DNA from: Schizochytrium sp. CCTCC M209059
Taxonomy: Eukaryota > Sar > Bigyra > Thraustochytrida > Thraustochytriidae
Direction of reading: 5' to 3'
Length of the DNA: 64,000 bases
Assembly (NCBI GenBank): GCA_000818945.1
Contig: KN805375.1
Span: 292,092 to 356,091, forward strand
Position numbers and translations under genes: made by a program. Below, piece after piece: positions 1-10,966 of this stretch; the first letter of the stretch is position 1; each line of letters begins with the position of its first letter. The notes under the pieces are model-generated. The model did not search any database and was not told the DNA's origin. It worked only from the letters and a program-made list of their open reading frames with translations.

Positions 1-67
1 CCGCGGTGCGAGACTCACACCTCTGGACAAGTGGCACCGACGCAATATACGAGGCGGATCAGGCCAG

Positions 68-3000
68 ATGCAAGCTCCTGTGCTCTCTTTGAAGCGGCGC
101 CTCGCTTTCGTCGCCGCGGAGCGAAACTGGTTTCATGAAACACGACCGATCGTCAACGAATTCGTGCAGGCGACCCTCCCAGACTCTGGTGAGCCGGACA
201 TCTTCAATCTTCTCAATCGCGACGATGAAAAACTGGCCATGGAAGAAGGCACGAGCAAAGATACCTTTACGCCAAAGCTGCGTCAGTATTGTTCCAAGAA
301 GCAGCGTCTCATGGACCTCCGCGAAGCATCAACCTTGAGCGCGTGTTTGACCGCTGCACGAGATCCACACATTGAGACGCGTGACCAAGCAGACGGCGAA
401 GCTGAGCGTGTGATCTTAGTCATCGGGTACCGTGCCAGCAATCATCAGGGTGCACACCTTGCTTCGGGCAGCGAAGCACCCTTTGTCTCGCGCTGTCTGA
501 GTGTGTCCAACGATGATGCAGCCGATAAGATCATTGAGGTAGGGGCTCGTCTCGACGGTCTTTACTCGCGAATCCCCGATGAGTTCTGCGAAGTGGCGCG
601 CGATAAGATCTTCAACTCCGTCCTCCCGATTCGTGAAGAGCGCGACACTCTGGTCTTTTACGAGTTTGTCCCATCAGGAGTGCACGCGGCAGACTCGTCT
701 CCTCTCGAGCGCGTGCTTGCGGAGCCACCGCAATTAGCGGGGCGCACAACACGATCTCAACACGAGAATGCTGTTCCCGCAAGCCAGGCGACGGATGCAA
801 GCACGCCGCGATCGCCGACCCCTGTTTCCAGAGGAAGACGCGAAGGCGCCATGGTCAGGTCCCTCATCGGCGGTGGTGATTCTCACGAACTCCATGACGG
901 AACGCAGCAGCAAAACACGTCACACCTCGTGCATGCTCACCATTTCACGCACATTCTCCTTGAGATGGACGCAATACCATCCAAGGATGACGATGTGCGC
1001 AGCAACGAGAAAGGCGCCTATCGGTCGCTCGAAGAGAGCTGCGAGCGCCGATTTCTCATTTCGTTGGCGCACCCTGGCAAGGTCGATGTTGAAGGCATGC
1101 GCCTTCCTTCCTTGGCCGTGCTGCCACGCAGCAGCGTTGCGCCGGAACAGGACAACCTCAGCTTTCGTCGCTACCTCGTTCTCTTGCCAGCAACGTATCT
1201 TGATTTCGACAGCACGCTGTCTGAACGACACGAGCTCGCAGGACTTTTGCAACGCTATGCCAAGACTGCATACGTTGAGACGGCCGAGACGCTTGCGCAG
1301 GTTCTTTCCATCTTCATCAGCGTCAAAGAGAGGAGCGATGCGGTGTCTCCGACGGAAATTGTCTTTGAGAAGCTCAAAGCAAACCAGCTCGTCCTCAATT
1401 GCATGTCGGTGACCTCGCTAGTCTCTGTCGCGCCAGATTTGTTCAGGGGTCCAGTCCACGAGGTTTGGGAGTCGATTCTAACGCCGCACGATGCCATGGG
1501 GCCTGAAGAGCTTGCGGCGCGGGAAGCAGCGCTGGCCCTCATCACGGGCCGATCCTCTGGCACACCTGCCACCGCAGTGCTGGCCACAGACGACATGTGG
1601 GGCCATCTTCACGATCTACTGAGCACACGAACCAAGTTCTCTTGTGAGGACCTTGACGTAGAGCCCAGCAACTTTTGGAGCATTGCCGATCGACTTTCTC
1701 GCCGCGCCGAAATGTCAGTCTCTACATTCTACTTTGTGCGCCTTACAGGGCGCACAAACAGTGGGATGCTCGAGAAATTGCTCGGTGTCGCGTCTGAGAG
1801 CCGCTGCGTCAAGCTCATCTTCTACTTCACCAAAGGGCTTATGGCTCTTTACAACCGCTTGTCGGCCGACATTCGTCCTCGGGTCTTTCTCCACGAGATG
1901 GTGTCCGAGCGTGCCAAAGACGTGAGTCCGGTCATTCAGACAGAGCGTTACACTGTCTACGACGGCCTCCTGCGCAAGGTTTCTCGCGAGCTCATCGAGT
2001 CTTCCAGCTTTACCCAACAGACCTTGGACAGAATTTGCCGTCGGGCGGAGCAGGCCACAAACTGGGTGCAAGACGTTCGCGACTCGCTGCTCGAGGAAGA
2101 CAACGCCGAATGCTCGGTGCGTAAAAATACTCGCGTTATCGTAACGGAGGATGCAGAGGCCCTCCTTTCAACGCTTACGGAGACATTTTCAAGGCTTGAT
2201 TTCCTCAACGCTCGAGACCCACGATGTATCGAGAAGCTCCGTGGACTTTTGTCATTGAATGTGACTGAAAGCGAAGAAGAGCCAGTGGTCCTTGTACTCC
2301 TGCACGCTCAGCTACTTGTCCGCGATCGTCTCCACGTTATTGCCTCGCACTGTGCGAGATGTCGCAAGCCTTTACTTTTAGTCGTCAACGCTCCAACGCG
2401 CGACCTTACATCATTTCAGACGACGTCAGTCGAAGGTCTCACCAAATTCGAGCATGTTGACATCTTCCACGCGCGGGCGCGCCTTCCTTCTCCGGACCAG
2501 CCACTCTACCGTGTTATTCTCGGACTCAGGGTCCTTCTCGGCCCACATCTCGACCTTACTTCGGACATGAGCCAAGTGCAGTCGCTCTCAGCTTTCCTCG
2601 AGGATGACGAGTCTGCGAGCGTTCCTTCGTTTCTTAGTGAGTTCGCTCTGCGCCTTTCTCCGCAGCCGGCCCTGCTTCAGCGCATGTTGCGGACATTGGC
2701 GTCCGATACAAAACCCGACAGCGTGTTCACCTATGAAAATGGATCCGGGGCTGCACTTCTTGGAGATGTTGTCGCGAGCGTCCTATGGACATACGTTGAG
2801 AATCTCGAAGAAGTCACAAAGATGGTACACTTTGCTGACATTGCGAATGACCCCGTCATGTTCTTAGCGCCCCAAGCTTTGCGCGTGTGGACACTCATCG
2901 CTTGCTTGGAAGGTCAATCGGCGATCCGGCCCATGTGTGCATTGGAAGGCCGACTGAATATCAGTCGCACAGACAATCCAGGAGAAATTCTTTGCAGCAC

Positions 3001-6000
3001 CCTGAATACGCCACTAGACACCGACGCCTCGAACTCCGCAATTCGAGAAATCTACTATGTGGATCCAGGCCGAGGAGATGCAATGACGCCGTTGAGCGAT
3101 ATCATCGAGCAGACTGCGATTTGTGGCGGAGATCTGCATTGGAATGATGTCTATCGCAGCTGGGCCCGAACACCGGAGATTCCCACGCCTGTTCTCCTGC
3201 ATTTGCTGCAAGAGGCGCCTTCGCGGCTTTTGCTGGCGCTCTCGCTGAGCAAGACACGTATGGCTTCTCTACCGTTGCCAGATCTGGTCGTGAAGCGACT
3301 GAGCCAAGACCTCGAAGCGATGCGTGACGCAGTGACTGGGCCGAGTCAAGAGGAGACCACCGCACGTGTTGCGGCAGAACTGCAACACAGAGTCGCGGCG
3401 CTGGCCTGGTCCATTCTCAAGCACCAGGCAGCGCGGCCAAGCGCGGCCGCAATCCAGAGTTCAAGGGATGACTTTTCAAGTCTCATTCAAGACTTTCTGC
3501 GGTCGGACCTTCACTTTGACTTCAAGTCTGGATCGGAGGGAGATCGTGTTCTCGAGCAGCGCCTCATTCTGAATCTTGTGCAGATTGATGACCCTGCCAC
3601 AGCTCTCTTGCAGCAGCCCAAGGTGGCGGAGGTGCTACTTGCCTCATCCGAGGGAGACCGTCGCATGGTGCAAGACGTGTTAGAAAGAAGCGAAAAGCTC
3701 GTTATGGGCGCCGCACTACTGCGCTTGTGCCTGCACTCTTCATGGCGCGAGAAGCTCGCCAATGCAGCTGAGATACTCTATTCGCGGCTCGAGCCTCTCG
3801 TCAAGTGGGCGACAGGAAGCATGGCAGACAGCCTCTGGGATCGGCTTAAACGTCTTCGCTCGATAACGGATTGGCATCAACTGCTCTCTCCAGCTGCAAT
3901 GGCCGAGATCCTTGTTCATGGCGCCGCAAGTCATCCGAATAAGGAAAAGGAGGTCTCATTCCCTCGTTTTGTTCGCGAGCATGTGCTGCAAGCGATTCTA
4001 GCGCAAAGCGGGATCATCGACGGGGTCAGTGCACAAGAATCGTATTTTCGCAGGCTTGTCAAAGCGATTGCGCCAGTCGAGACAAAGTCCATCACGGATT
4101 GGGATCGCTTCAACGTCTGCCTTCGCATGTGCTCAATTCTGCGTACCGAAACGATTGCCGACAACAGGACTGTCTCACGTGTTCTCGAAGATTATTTGCG
4201 TAATATCGAGTCATCTGTGTACAGATTCTCGATTCTTTCTATTGCACGCAATAGCTGCGCTTTCGAGGAGCTGCAATTTGAGCACGATTTGGAACTGGTT
4301 CTGTCGCCAGAACTATTGCGACTCTATGTCGAGCACAATGCCCGAAACACAGATGTATCCGACGTCGGAAGCATGAAGTCACGTCACGCTCGGTTCTTTT
4401 CAACGCAAGCACGTGAATCGCTTCTCATCGCATTGACGCGAGCCTGGAGCAACAAGGATCGAGATGAACCTTCAAGGGCACTCCTTGTGCTCGCATGGTT
4501 TGCATGGGCTGCGAACCCGGCTTATAATCTCCCTCATGCATTACTTCCTGCTGGGGAGGAACAGTGGAACGATTTCAAGTGCGTTGTACGTGACAATATT
4601 CTTCGTGAGGCCTGCAAAGCAAGCACAGAGCCGCTCTCGCTACTTGCTACCTTTGTCTTTATGCCTCATACTCTCGCTGGTGAATCTCTCAACAGCTTGG
4701 TGTCACGCTTCCGGGGGTCTAGTACAAATTCGTCCTTTAATTCAACCTCTCTGGTACTAGCGCAGCAAAATGGCGGCGCTTTTCCAGTTTATGCGCTTCG
4801 AGTGGAGCCTAAACGTGCTCTTCCGGCGGAGTGCATCGAATATGTTTTCAGCAAGATCATGGATCGATCGCTTCTCGCGCCCTCCGAATGGACAAAGAAA
4901 CTCGGATTTCCTCGCGTCCAGGAAGGTTTTTCAGTGGGAACGGTAGAACACAATCTGCGCCTTCTCGTCCATTTGCAAAGCGCAATGGAGGCACTTTACA
5001 GCAGCAGTCGTGTGACCACTCTTCATACTGGCCTTTCTCTGTTGGCATGGTTCGTGCAGGCTGGAGTCGAGCCGGAAGATCTCGCTCGTCTAATTACTCG
5101 CGCAGGTGGTGAAAGGGATGCAAAGAAGCTCATTGCTGTCATCCAACGACTAACGGATGGTAGTAAAACTGCCCACGTAGAGTACGTATTTTGTCCATTA
5201 CCAGTTATTCTGGACAGTCGGTTCGTGGATGAAATGGGCGGTGCCGCAGATTCTCTTTTCGACAAGCTTTCTAAGGCAAGCACGATGCAGCAAGTCTTTC
5301 TGCTCGCAAACACCTTTGAGACGGCATCTGGAAGGGGAAGCAGCGGGAGCGCCCTTGCCCAACGGACTCAAGAGGCGAGTGACGCGGAGGAACACATCTC
5401 CATCGTACAGGATTTGTTCCTGCAAATCGGTTCCTATTTCGCGGCTGCCGAAACCGTAGAATGGGAGAAGTTGCGCACGATAGGGGGTTTTCTCCTTGGA
5501 CTCCGCACCAAGAAAAAGTATTCTGAAGCAGCCTTTCAGTCGCTTGCTGAGGGACTAGACTCTACGCCAAAGGGGCGTGATCACCTTCCAGATATTGTCG
5601 ATGGCCTTTTCATCGTGTTGGGATTGACACCCTTGACTGATGGTGAGACGGTCAAGCAGATGATTTGCGCCTTTGACTCATTCGAATGGAGTGGAGGCTC
5701 CAAGCCAATCTTCATGTCGGCGACTTGCAAAAAAGAGATCATATGGATGAGCAAGAATGTGTTCAACAACAGCGACGATGATCTTGACAAGAATGTGCGG
5801 GAGCTGGCCTCCAAGGTCGAAAATTTAAATGTGAGAGATGTCCTGCGAAAGCTGGACGTGAACAAGACAGTGGGCACTTTCGTCGGTGCTGCCTTCATGA
5901 CTCGTCTTGGTAAGGTGCTTCAGATGAAAAACGCTCCACGCCGACAGGGAGAGAATCGGGGGTCAGAGCTACACGATCTCTATGACGTTTGCCTTGTCGG

Positions 6001-9000
6001 AAATATTCTTCCGTACAGAAGCGGCCCATCAGCTGTCAAAGCAGGGTCTGCGGAGGTAGTCGAGACTCTCGCAGACTCTCGAACATCATCAATCCCACTG
6101 GACGAGGAGGCGAAGGAGTCAGAGAAAGTGTTGACGGGTCCAAGTATGATGAATTCATCTCAGGACATCGAGGATGACCAGCTTGCTTTGAACACTGCAC
6201 TTTCTCTCCAGAAGGCGGCTGACGGAGCAGGGAGCCGTGGGCCGAGCCTGGTCTCGGCGCGGACACTTTTGCGCGTGAAAAGCGAGCCCTCCTACGGCGT
6301 GTTGGAAGTCGCTCCGGGTCTACATCCTGTATTGCGAAAACCGGAGGACCAGGAGGACGAAGACCCTGTGCGCTACGTCCGTCACAGCCCGTTTTCGTTC
6401 GACGGAGACCTTGGCGCGGGAGCAGGAATCGCCCATGTCTTTGCAAATAACGGCGAGACCTGGGAACTTTTCCAAGAGCTGCCAAACAACTCAACCATTC
6501 TCGGGCGAGGTTTTTATCTTCGCAAGACACAGCAGGGCACGTGGGTGATACTTATGGCAACAACGCGCGATGAAGAGCGAGACTGCCCACAGCTGTTCTT
6601 GCACACAATCGTTGAGAACCATCGTCTTGCAGCCTTCAATTTCCATGACGAGGTTGTTGCTGTTCTTGAGTGCATTGTGCAAGTCGCTTTTATGGCCGGC
6701 GTGCCTCAGATGGAATTGCCGGACTCGTTCGAGAAGATGGCCAAGGCCATCAAAGCCCTTCAGCGTGAAGAAGATAGCATTCCCCGAAAGCGGAACTCGG
6801 AAAGTGAGAGCGAGAACGGGCAGAGGGTCGAGGATGAAATGCACGACGAAAACGAAATGGAGTGTGAAGATGGAGATGAACGGGAGTATGAGGAAGGCGA
6901 GGATGGCATGGACAATGGCGATGCCAGCAGTGCCGATGATCAGGGAAGTCAGGGTTCTTTGGAGAGAGGCCCAAGGCCTTACACCAGCTACAAAGAGGCT
7001 GAACTCCGGCATGTCACATGGATGCTACAGCAACTGAATGAGGTTCGCGGAAAGGCTGGAGACCACACGATTGTGCTTCGGATTGCAAAGAAACTCGAAA
7101 TGGCTTCTCCGGCGATTCAGGAACGCATGACGAAGGCACTGACTGTAATCATGACGACCACCGACCACGAGGGTCGCTCGCAGCTATACTTTGCCCTTGA
7201 GCTAGTCCAGCACAATCTCAACTTGTCTAGTGGCAAGCATGCACCGGACCCTACACTAAAGAATAAACTCATGGCGATGCATGCACACATCGCCAAACAC
7301 AAGTTCCGCAGCATCGGGCTGCAGCTTCTTGATGAGTTTGACGAAGATTACGCGCTTTCTGGAATTCGAGTCTTCACGAAGGATTTTGAGGACAGCGATG
7401 ACGAGGATGAGGTCGCTGACCCGAAACACCCATCAGTTACACAAATGCGGGCGGGAGGCGAGGATGATGGAGGTGTGCGCCAGCGGGTCGAGGAAGCGTG
7501 CAAGATGATCAGCAATACTGGAGCTTCGCAAGACGACGACGCTAGAGGGGAGACGGATGCGATTGAGGTCAAGAACAGCAATCTCTTTGACTATGACGCT
7601 GGCGGCTATGGTGAAATGCGAGACTCCAATCGCATCGTGTGGACCTTGCATGGCAGCGACCCTAGTCGTCGCCTCTATTTTTGTCCACTTGACACGCGGC
7701 AACTCAAGCTGCAATATTCTGACGCGCATGGACTTCCCATTGCTTACATCTTCCATGAGAGGCTCCTCGTAAGAGCCCTACTAGGTCGCGAGCCACAAGA
7801 AGCCATGAGTCATCGCGATAGCTTGCTCGACTGGCTCGGAAAGCTTGCGCGAAGCCCGCTTCCGGCGAGCGTCAAGCGCTTCATGATGGCCACGCTTGAG
7901 CACGGTGCTCCCTCGTGCACGGCTCCGGCGCTCACGCGCCACGGAGCCACCTTGAATAAGGACGAAGATGTGGACGAGGACGAAGACATCAATCTTCTCG
8001 CCATCACAAACTGCGTAGCGGCCGCGATGCCTCGTGAGGAGGCGGTGCGCGAGCAGCTGACGCGCGTGTACGCGATCACGCCGGGCATGCGCAAATTCAT
8101 TAAACGCAAGAATGATATGTACGGCGTGCATGTGGTCAGGCGTCAGGAGTGGGATACTCTCGAGCGACATGGGGTTGTCCCCGTGGAATGCGACCTGGGG
8201 CACGATAGTCTCATCAACGCCCGCGATGATGCGTCCATGTACCTGCGCATCATTGGGTGCTTTTCTGAGTTCACCTGGCTTGTATGGGTGCGCGGTTTGC
8301 CAACGGTGAGTGACCAGTTGCTCAAGTGGATTGCGGAGTACACAAAGCACCACCCGTGGCGATTCGTATACCTCGAGGAGTGCGACACCTCTTGGAACTT
8401 TGGCGAGAACCGCGATCGATGCGTGCTGACGCGAGCTCCCATGACTGCATCGCGACTTCTAACATGCAGGAAGGATCTGCAGCGGGCACAGCTGCGAGCA
8501 AATCGTCCAGTGCACGAGTTCGACGTGGACGAAAAACTCGTGGACACGATTCTCTCGGCGTCCAAGGGCTGGGTTGGACTTGAGAAAGCACTCAAGACAG
8601 CTCTGCTTTCAAGTACGCAGCTGCAGGGAAGCACTAAGGAAATGCTATCGGACGATGAAAACGTGGTAATCGACTTCTTGAAAGAAGACGTGTCAGCGAC
8701 GTCAGCGACGAAGCCAGGAGTAAGCATCGAGCCAGGTGCGCCGGCGGAGGGGTCGAGCTGGCTTTCGGCAGACGGGACAACGCAAGAGTCGCGAGGCAGC
8801 GACGACTACAGAGATAAGATGGGGAGCCTTTTGAATCAACCGGACCCCAAGATTGTTTTGCTTGTCTCACCTCCGGGCGCCGGAAAAAGTCATTTCTCGG
8901 ACGAGCTTGGCAAGGAGCTGAACAAGAAATTTTCCTTAGGCTTTGCCTATGTCGATGGCTCTGACGATGAGCTCGTGGATACCGCATTAGCTTCGGTGCT

Positions 9001-10966
9001 GACACGCAAGGTCCCGGAAGAAGGAGGACGCATGTTCCTAGTGGTCGATGAGTATCACATGCTGTCGGGTGCACACAAGCGAGAGCTTTTCGCGTGGTTA
9101 GCTGGCCAGCAAAGTCGTTTGCATGTCTTGCTCATTGCGAACCGTAAAGACGCAAGTGATGACAGTCTGTTGGAGCCGCTCGATGCTAAAGCAGTGAACG
9201 CGAGACTGCCAGTCAAGCTCTTGAATGATGTGATCAGGAAACGCAAGGGAAGTGTGAAGAAGCCCTTGTCAATCAAACTCTGGTTTCACTTGAGTCGCGC
9301 ACTTTTTGGCGGGGAGTCTATCTCGCTGCGGATTCTCACTCCAGTCGATGAAGCGTTGGCGGCCTCCGATAAGGGAACACAGCTTCGAGAGCTTCTTTGC
9401 AAGAAAATGCCGCGTCTTTCGACGCTGACAGCACAAGAATTTGTCGCTGCGTATTTGGTTGCGGAAAAGGAGCTTTATTCTGCTTCTTCTGCTTCTTCTG
9501 CTTCTTCTTTACCAGAGCCCGTGGATTCCATTGATGCTCCGGCAACTCCTGAGCTAGCCCTGAAGCTAATTCGTGCAGTTGGCAAGAGTACCAAGACCGT
9601 TATTGGGGCGATGGTTCAAGCCGCCTTATTGACATGGGATAACGACGTAGGCCGCGACTTTCCCGATTTTGTAGAGCGGGATCTGCGCGGTGCGAACGGT
9701 CTATCGCCTGCAATTAAGATTGCTGCATGGTGCTGCATGATGCGCTCAGAAAGTAAAAAGGGGGATGCATCTTTGGAAGATTTAATTCCTGCGGAGACGA
9801 TCTTCAAGACTCTATTCATTGATCAAGTGGGCTTTCCTCATCAGCTGAGCGACCGCGCGAGCCTCACAGACCGAAAATGTCCAACCTTCAGTTGGGGCGG
9901 AAGCTACGAGTCGTTGAAAAATATGTCGGATGCCTTGCGCCGAGGGCACAGCATCAACTTTGCTGATGTCTACGAGAAGGAATGGAGACAAAACGAAGTG
10001 GTGGCGCTTAACGAGTTTGTGGTGCTATTGTCCGCATGCAGGTCCCCTGCCACGGTGCTGCTCGCGTTGAGGCGAGAAAATTTGGTGGCCCTTATGCAAG
10101 GCGCGTTGTCAGACGATGCCTTGAAGCTTGCCAAGTATGTTTTAAGCAGTGGTGTCTTTGAGAAGGATGCAGACTCGCATGGACATAACAGTCCCTATCG
10201 GGCTGCTGTTTGGACTTTACTTATGTGCGAAACGGAGCAGATCGACGTCAAGGAGCTGGTCGAGCGATACATTCCGAGGGAGGAGCTTGTCAAAGCACTA
10301 GCCTGGGCGCCTGACAACGTCGCATCTTTGCGTGCTACTCGGGCAAAGGACCTTGGAATGCGCCAGCGCACACTAACGAATCTGCTGGTCGGCCTCTCGA
10401 AGTGGCTCATTGCGCGGGGTGATGATGCAGCTCGCGTCCATTGTCTGTGGCGCGGGTTTTTGGCCCCGTTACTCGACCCTGTCAAGTGTCCTGACGTGGC
10501 CGAGATTGTTGCAAAATTCGAGGATGACAACCAGCCCGGCTGGAATAAACTGATGCACAAGCTGTGGCTGCTCGCCAAGGGTCGTGCACAAACTGCGGAC
10601 CTCATTGCCATAAAGGATGTCGCCGAATGGACGCTTTACAAGACGATTTCAGGCCCATTCCGTGTCACCTATGCGACAGGCCTTTTGTTGTCCAACAGTA
10701 GCATTCCACTTGACGACCAGAACACATTGCTTCAAAAGGAAGGCTCGGAGGTGGACCTGGGCGCGCTTCAGCAGCATGGACTCGATGGAGATGTCGACTT
10801 GAACGATTTGATCAAAGAAAAGTTCCTCGAAGCCATCGAAGCCCGTCGGAGCAAGTGGCTGCAGGAGCGGTGGCAGAATGAACGTGCCAATCAGCAACCA
10901 CTGATCACAATCCTGCCGGAGTCCTTGCGAGGATTGATCGTGCAGGCTATCACAAAGTTAGATTGA
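68..10966 (+). CDS. Giant protein with C-terminal P-loop/AAA-like ATPase module (5' partial)
   Basis: An uninterrupted frame of at least 3632 residues. It is also open from base 2 to the ATG at 68 with no stop, so the true start may lie left of the window. The first ~2200 residues look alpha-helical and match nothing I recognise. An acidic, low-complexity block (about 2239-2310, many E/D/S) follows, then a second short acidic patch near 2632. A nucleotide-binding module starts near 2930: Walker A PPGAGKS at about 2936-2942, Walker B FLVVDEYH near 2990, and a sensor-1-like LLIANR near 3020, the order expected for an AAA+ ATPase. A Ser/Ala repeat from (GCTTCTTCT)n lies near 3139. I see no RING or other zinc cluster, so although the size recalls RNF213/mysterin or dynein/midasin-type giants, there is no basis to name it. 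No introns are evident. Function unknown; the ATPase call is firm only at motif level. Confidence 0.8.
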   Translation: MQAPVLSLKRRLAFVAAERNWFHETRPIVNEFVQATLPDSGEPDIFNLLNRDDEKLAMEEGTSKDTFTPKLRQYCSKKQRLMDLREASTLSACLTAARDPHIETRDQADGEAERVILVIGYRASNHQGAHLASGSEAPFVSRCLSVSNDDAADKIIEVGARLDGLYSRIPDEFCEVARDKIFNSVLPIREERDTLVFYEFVPSGVHAADSSPLERVLAEPPQLAGRTTRSQHENAVPASQATDASTPRSPTPVSRGRREGAMVRSLIGGGDSHELHDGTQQQNTSHLVHAHHFTHILLEMDAIPSKDDDVRSNEKGAYRSLEESCERRFLISLAHPGKVDVEGMRLPSLAVLPRSSVAPEQDNLSFRRYLVLLPATYLDFDSTLSERHELAGLLQRYAKTAYVETAETLAQVLSIFISVKERSDAVSPTEIVFEKLKANQLVLNCMSVTSLVSVAPDLFRGPVHEVWESILTPHDAMGPEELAAREAALALITGRSSGTPATAVLATDDMWGHLHDLLSTRTKFSCEDLDVEPSNFWSIADRLSRRAEMSVSTFYFVRLTGRTNSGMLEKLLGVASESRCVKLIFYFTKGLMALYNRLSADIRPRVFLHEMVSERAKDVSPVIQTERYTVYDGLLRKVSRELIESSSFTQQTLDRICRRAEQATNWVQDVRDSLLEEDNAECSVRKNTRVIVTEDAEALLSTLTETFSRLDFLNARDPRCIEKLRGLLSLNVTESEEEPVVLVLLHAQLLVRDRLHVIASHCARCRKPLLLVVNAPTRDLTSFQTTSVEGLTKFEHVDIFHARARLPSPDQPLYRVILGLRVLLGPHLDLTSDMSQVQSLSAFLEDDESASVPSFLSEFALRLSPQPALLQRMLRTLASDTKPDSVFTYENGSGAALLGDVVASVLWTYVENLEEVTKMVHFADIANDPVMFLAPQALRVWTLIACLEGQSAIRPMCALEGRLNISRTDNPGEILCSTLNTPLDTDASNSAIREIYYVDPGRGDAMTPLSDIIEQTAICGGDLHWNDVYRSWARTPEIPTPVLLHLLQEAPSRLLLALSLSKTRMASLPLPDLVVKRLSQDLEAMRDAVTGPSQEETTARVAAELQHRVAALAWSILKHQAARPSAAAIQSSRDDFSSLIQDFLRSDLHFDFKSGSEGDRVLEQRLILNLVQIDDPATALLQQPKVAEVLLASSEGDRRMVQDVLERSEKLVMGAALLRLCLHSSWREKLANAAEILYSRLEPLVKWATGSMADSLWDRLKRLRSITDWHQLLSPAAMAEILVHGAASHPNKEKEVSFPRFVREHVLQAILAQSGIIDGVSAQESYFRRLVKAIAPVETKSITDWDRFNVCLRMCSILRTETIADNRTVSRVLEDYLRNIESSVYRFSILSIARNSCAFEELQFEHDLELVLSPELLRLYVEHNARNTDVSDVGSMKSRHARFFSTQARESLLIALTRAWSNKDRDEPSRALLVLAWFAWAANPAYNLPHALLPAGEEQWNDFKCVVRDNILREACKASTEPLSLLATFVFMPHTLAGESLNSLVSRFRGSSTNSSFNSTSLVLAQQNGGAFPVYALRVEPKRALPAECIEYVFSKIMDRSLLAPSEWTKKLGFPRVQEGFSVGTVEHNLRLLVHLQSAMEALYSSSRVTTLHTGLSLLAWFVQAGVEPEDLARLITRAGGERDAKKLIAVIQRLTDGSKTAHVEYVFCPLPVILDSRFVDEMGGAADSLFDKLSKASTMQQVFLLANTFETASGRGSSGSALAQRTQEASDAEEHISIVQDLFLQIGSYFAAAETVEWEKLRTIGGFLLGLRTKKKYSEAAFQSLAEGLDSTPKGRDHLPDIVDGLFIVLGLTPLTDGETVKQMICAFDSFEWSGGSKPIFMSATCKKEIIWMSKNVFNNSDDDLDKNVRELASKVENLNVRDVLRKLDVNKTVGTFVGAAFMTRLGKVLQMKNAPRRQGENRGSELHDLYDVCLVGNILPYRSGPSAVKAGSAEVVETLADSRTSSIPLDEEAKESEKVLTGPSMMNSSQDIEDDQLALNTALSLQKAADGAGSRGPSLVSARTLLRVKSEPSYGVLEVAPGLHPVLRKPEDQEDEDPVRYVRHSPFSFDGDLGAGAGIAHVFANNGETWELFQELPNNSTILGRGFYLRKTQQGTWVILMATTRDEERDCPQLFLHTIVENHRLAAFNFHDEVVAVLECIVQVAFMAGVPQMELPDSFEKMAKAIKALQREEDSIPRKRNSESESENGQRVEDEMHDENEMECEDGDEREYEEGEDGMDNGDASSADDQGSQGSLERGPRPYTSYKEAELRHVTWMLQQLNEVRGKAGDHTIVLRIAKKLEMASPAIQERMTKALTVIMTTTDHEGRSQLYFALELVQHNLNLSSGKHAPDPTLKNKLMAMHAHIAKHKFRSIGLQLLDEFDEDYALSGIRVFTKDFEDSDDEDEVADPKHPSVTQMRAGGEDDGGVRQRVEEACKMISNTGASQDDDARGETDAIEVKNSNLFDYDAGGYGEMRDSNRIVWTLHGSDPSRRLYFCPLDTRQLKLQYSDAHGLPIAYIFHERLLVRALLGREPQEAMSHRDSLLDWLGKLARSPLPASVKRFMMATLEHGAPSCTAPALTRHGATLNKDEDVDEDEDINLLAITNCVAAAMPREEAVREQLTRVYAITPGMRKFIKRKNDMYGVHVVRRQEWDTLERHGVVPVECDLGHDSLINARDDASMYLRIIGCFSEFTWLVWVRGLPTVSDQLLKWIAEYTKHHPWRFVYLEECDTSWNFGENRDRCVLTRAPMTASRLLTCRKDLQRAQLRANRPVHEFDVDEKLVDTILSASKGWVGLEKALKTALLSSTQLQGSTKEMLSDDENVVIDFLKEDVSATSATKPGVSIEPGAPAEGSSWLSADGTTQESRGSDDYRDKMGSLLNQPDPKIVLLVSPPGAGKSHFSDELGKELNKKFSLGFAYVDGSDDELVDTALASVLTRKVPEEGGRMFLVVDEYHMLSGAHKRELFAWLAGQQSRLHVLLIANRKDASDDSLLEPLDAKAVNARLPVKLLNDVIRKRKGSVKKPLSIKLWFHLSRALFGGESISLRILTPVDEALAASDKGTQLRELLCKKMPRLSTLTAQEFVAAYLVAEKELYSASSASSASSLPEPVDSIDAPATPELALKLIRAVGKSTKTVIGAMVQAALLTWDNDVGRDFPDFVERDLRGANGLSPAIKIAAWCCMMRSESKKGDASLEDLIPAETIFKTLFIDQVGFPHQLSDRASLTDRKCPTFSWGGSYESLKNMSDALRRGHSINFADVYEKEWRQNEVVALNEFVVLLSACRSPATVLLALRRENLVALMQGALSDDALKLAKYVLSSGVFEKDADSHGHNSPYRAAVWTLLMCETEQIDVKELVERYIPREELVKALAWAPDNVASLRATRAKDLGMRQRTLTNLLVGLSKWLIARGDDAARVHCLWRGFLAPLLDPVKCPDVAEIVAKFEDDNQPGWNKLMHKLWLLAKGRAQTADLIAIKDVAEWTLYKTISGPFRVTYATGLLLSNSSIPLDDQNTLLQKEGSEVDLGALQQHGLDGDVDLNDLIKEKFLEAIEARRSKWLQERWQNERANQQPLITILPESLRGLIVQAITKLD

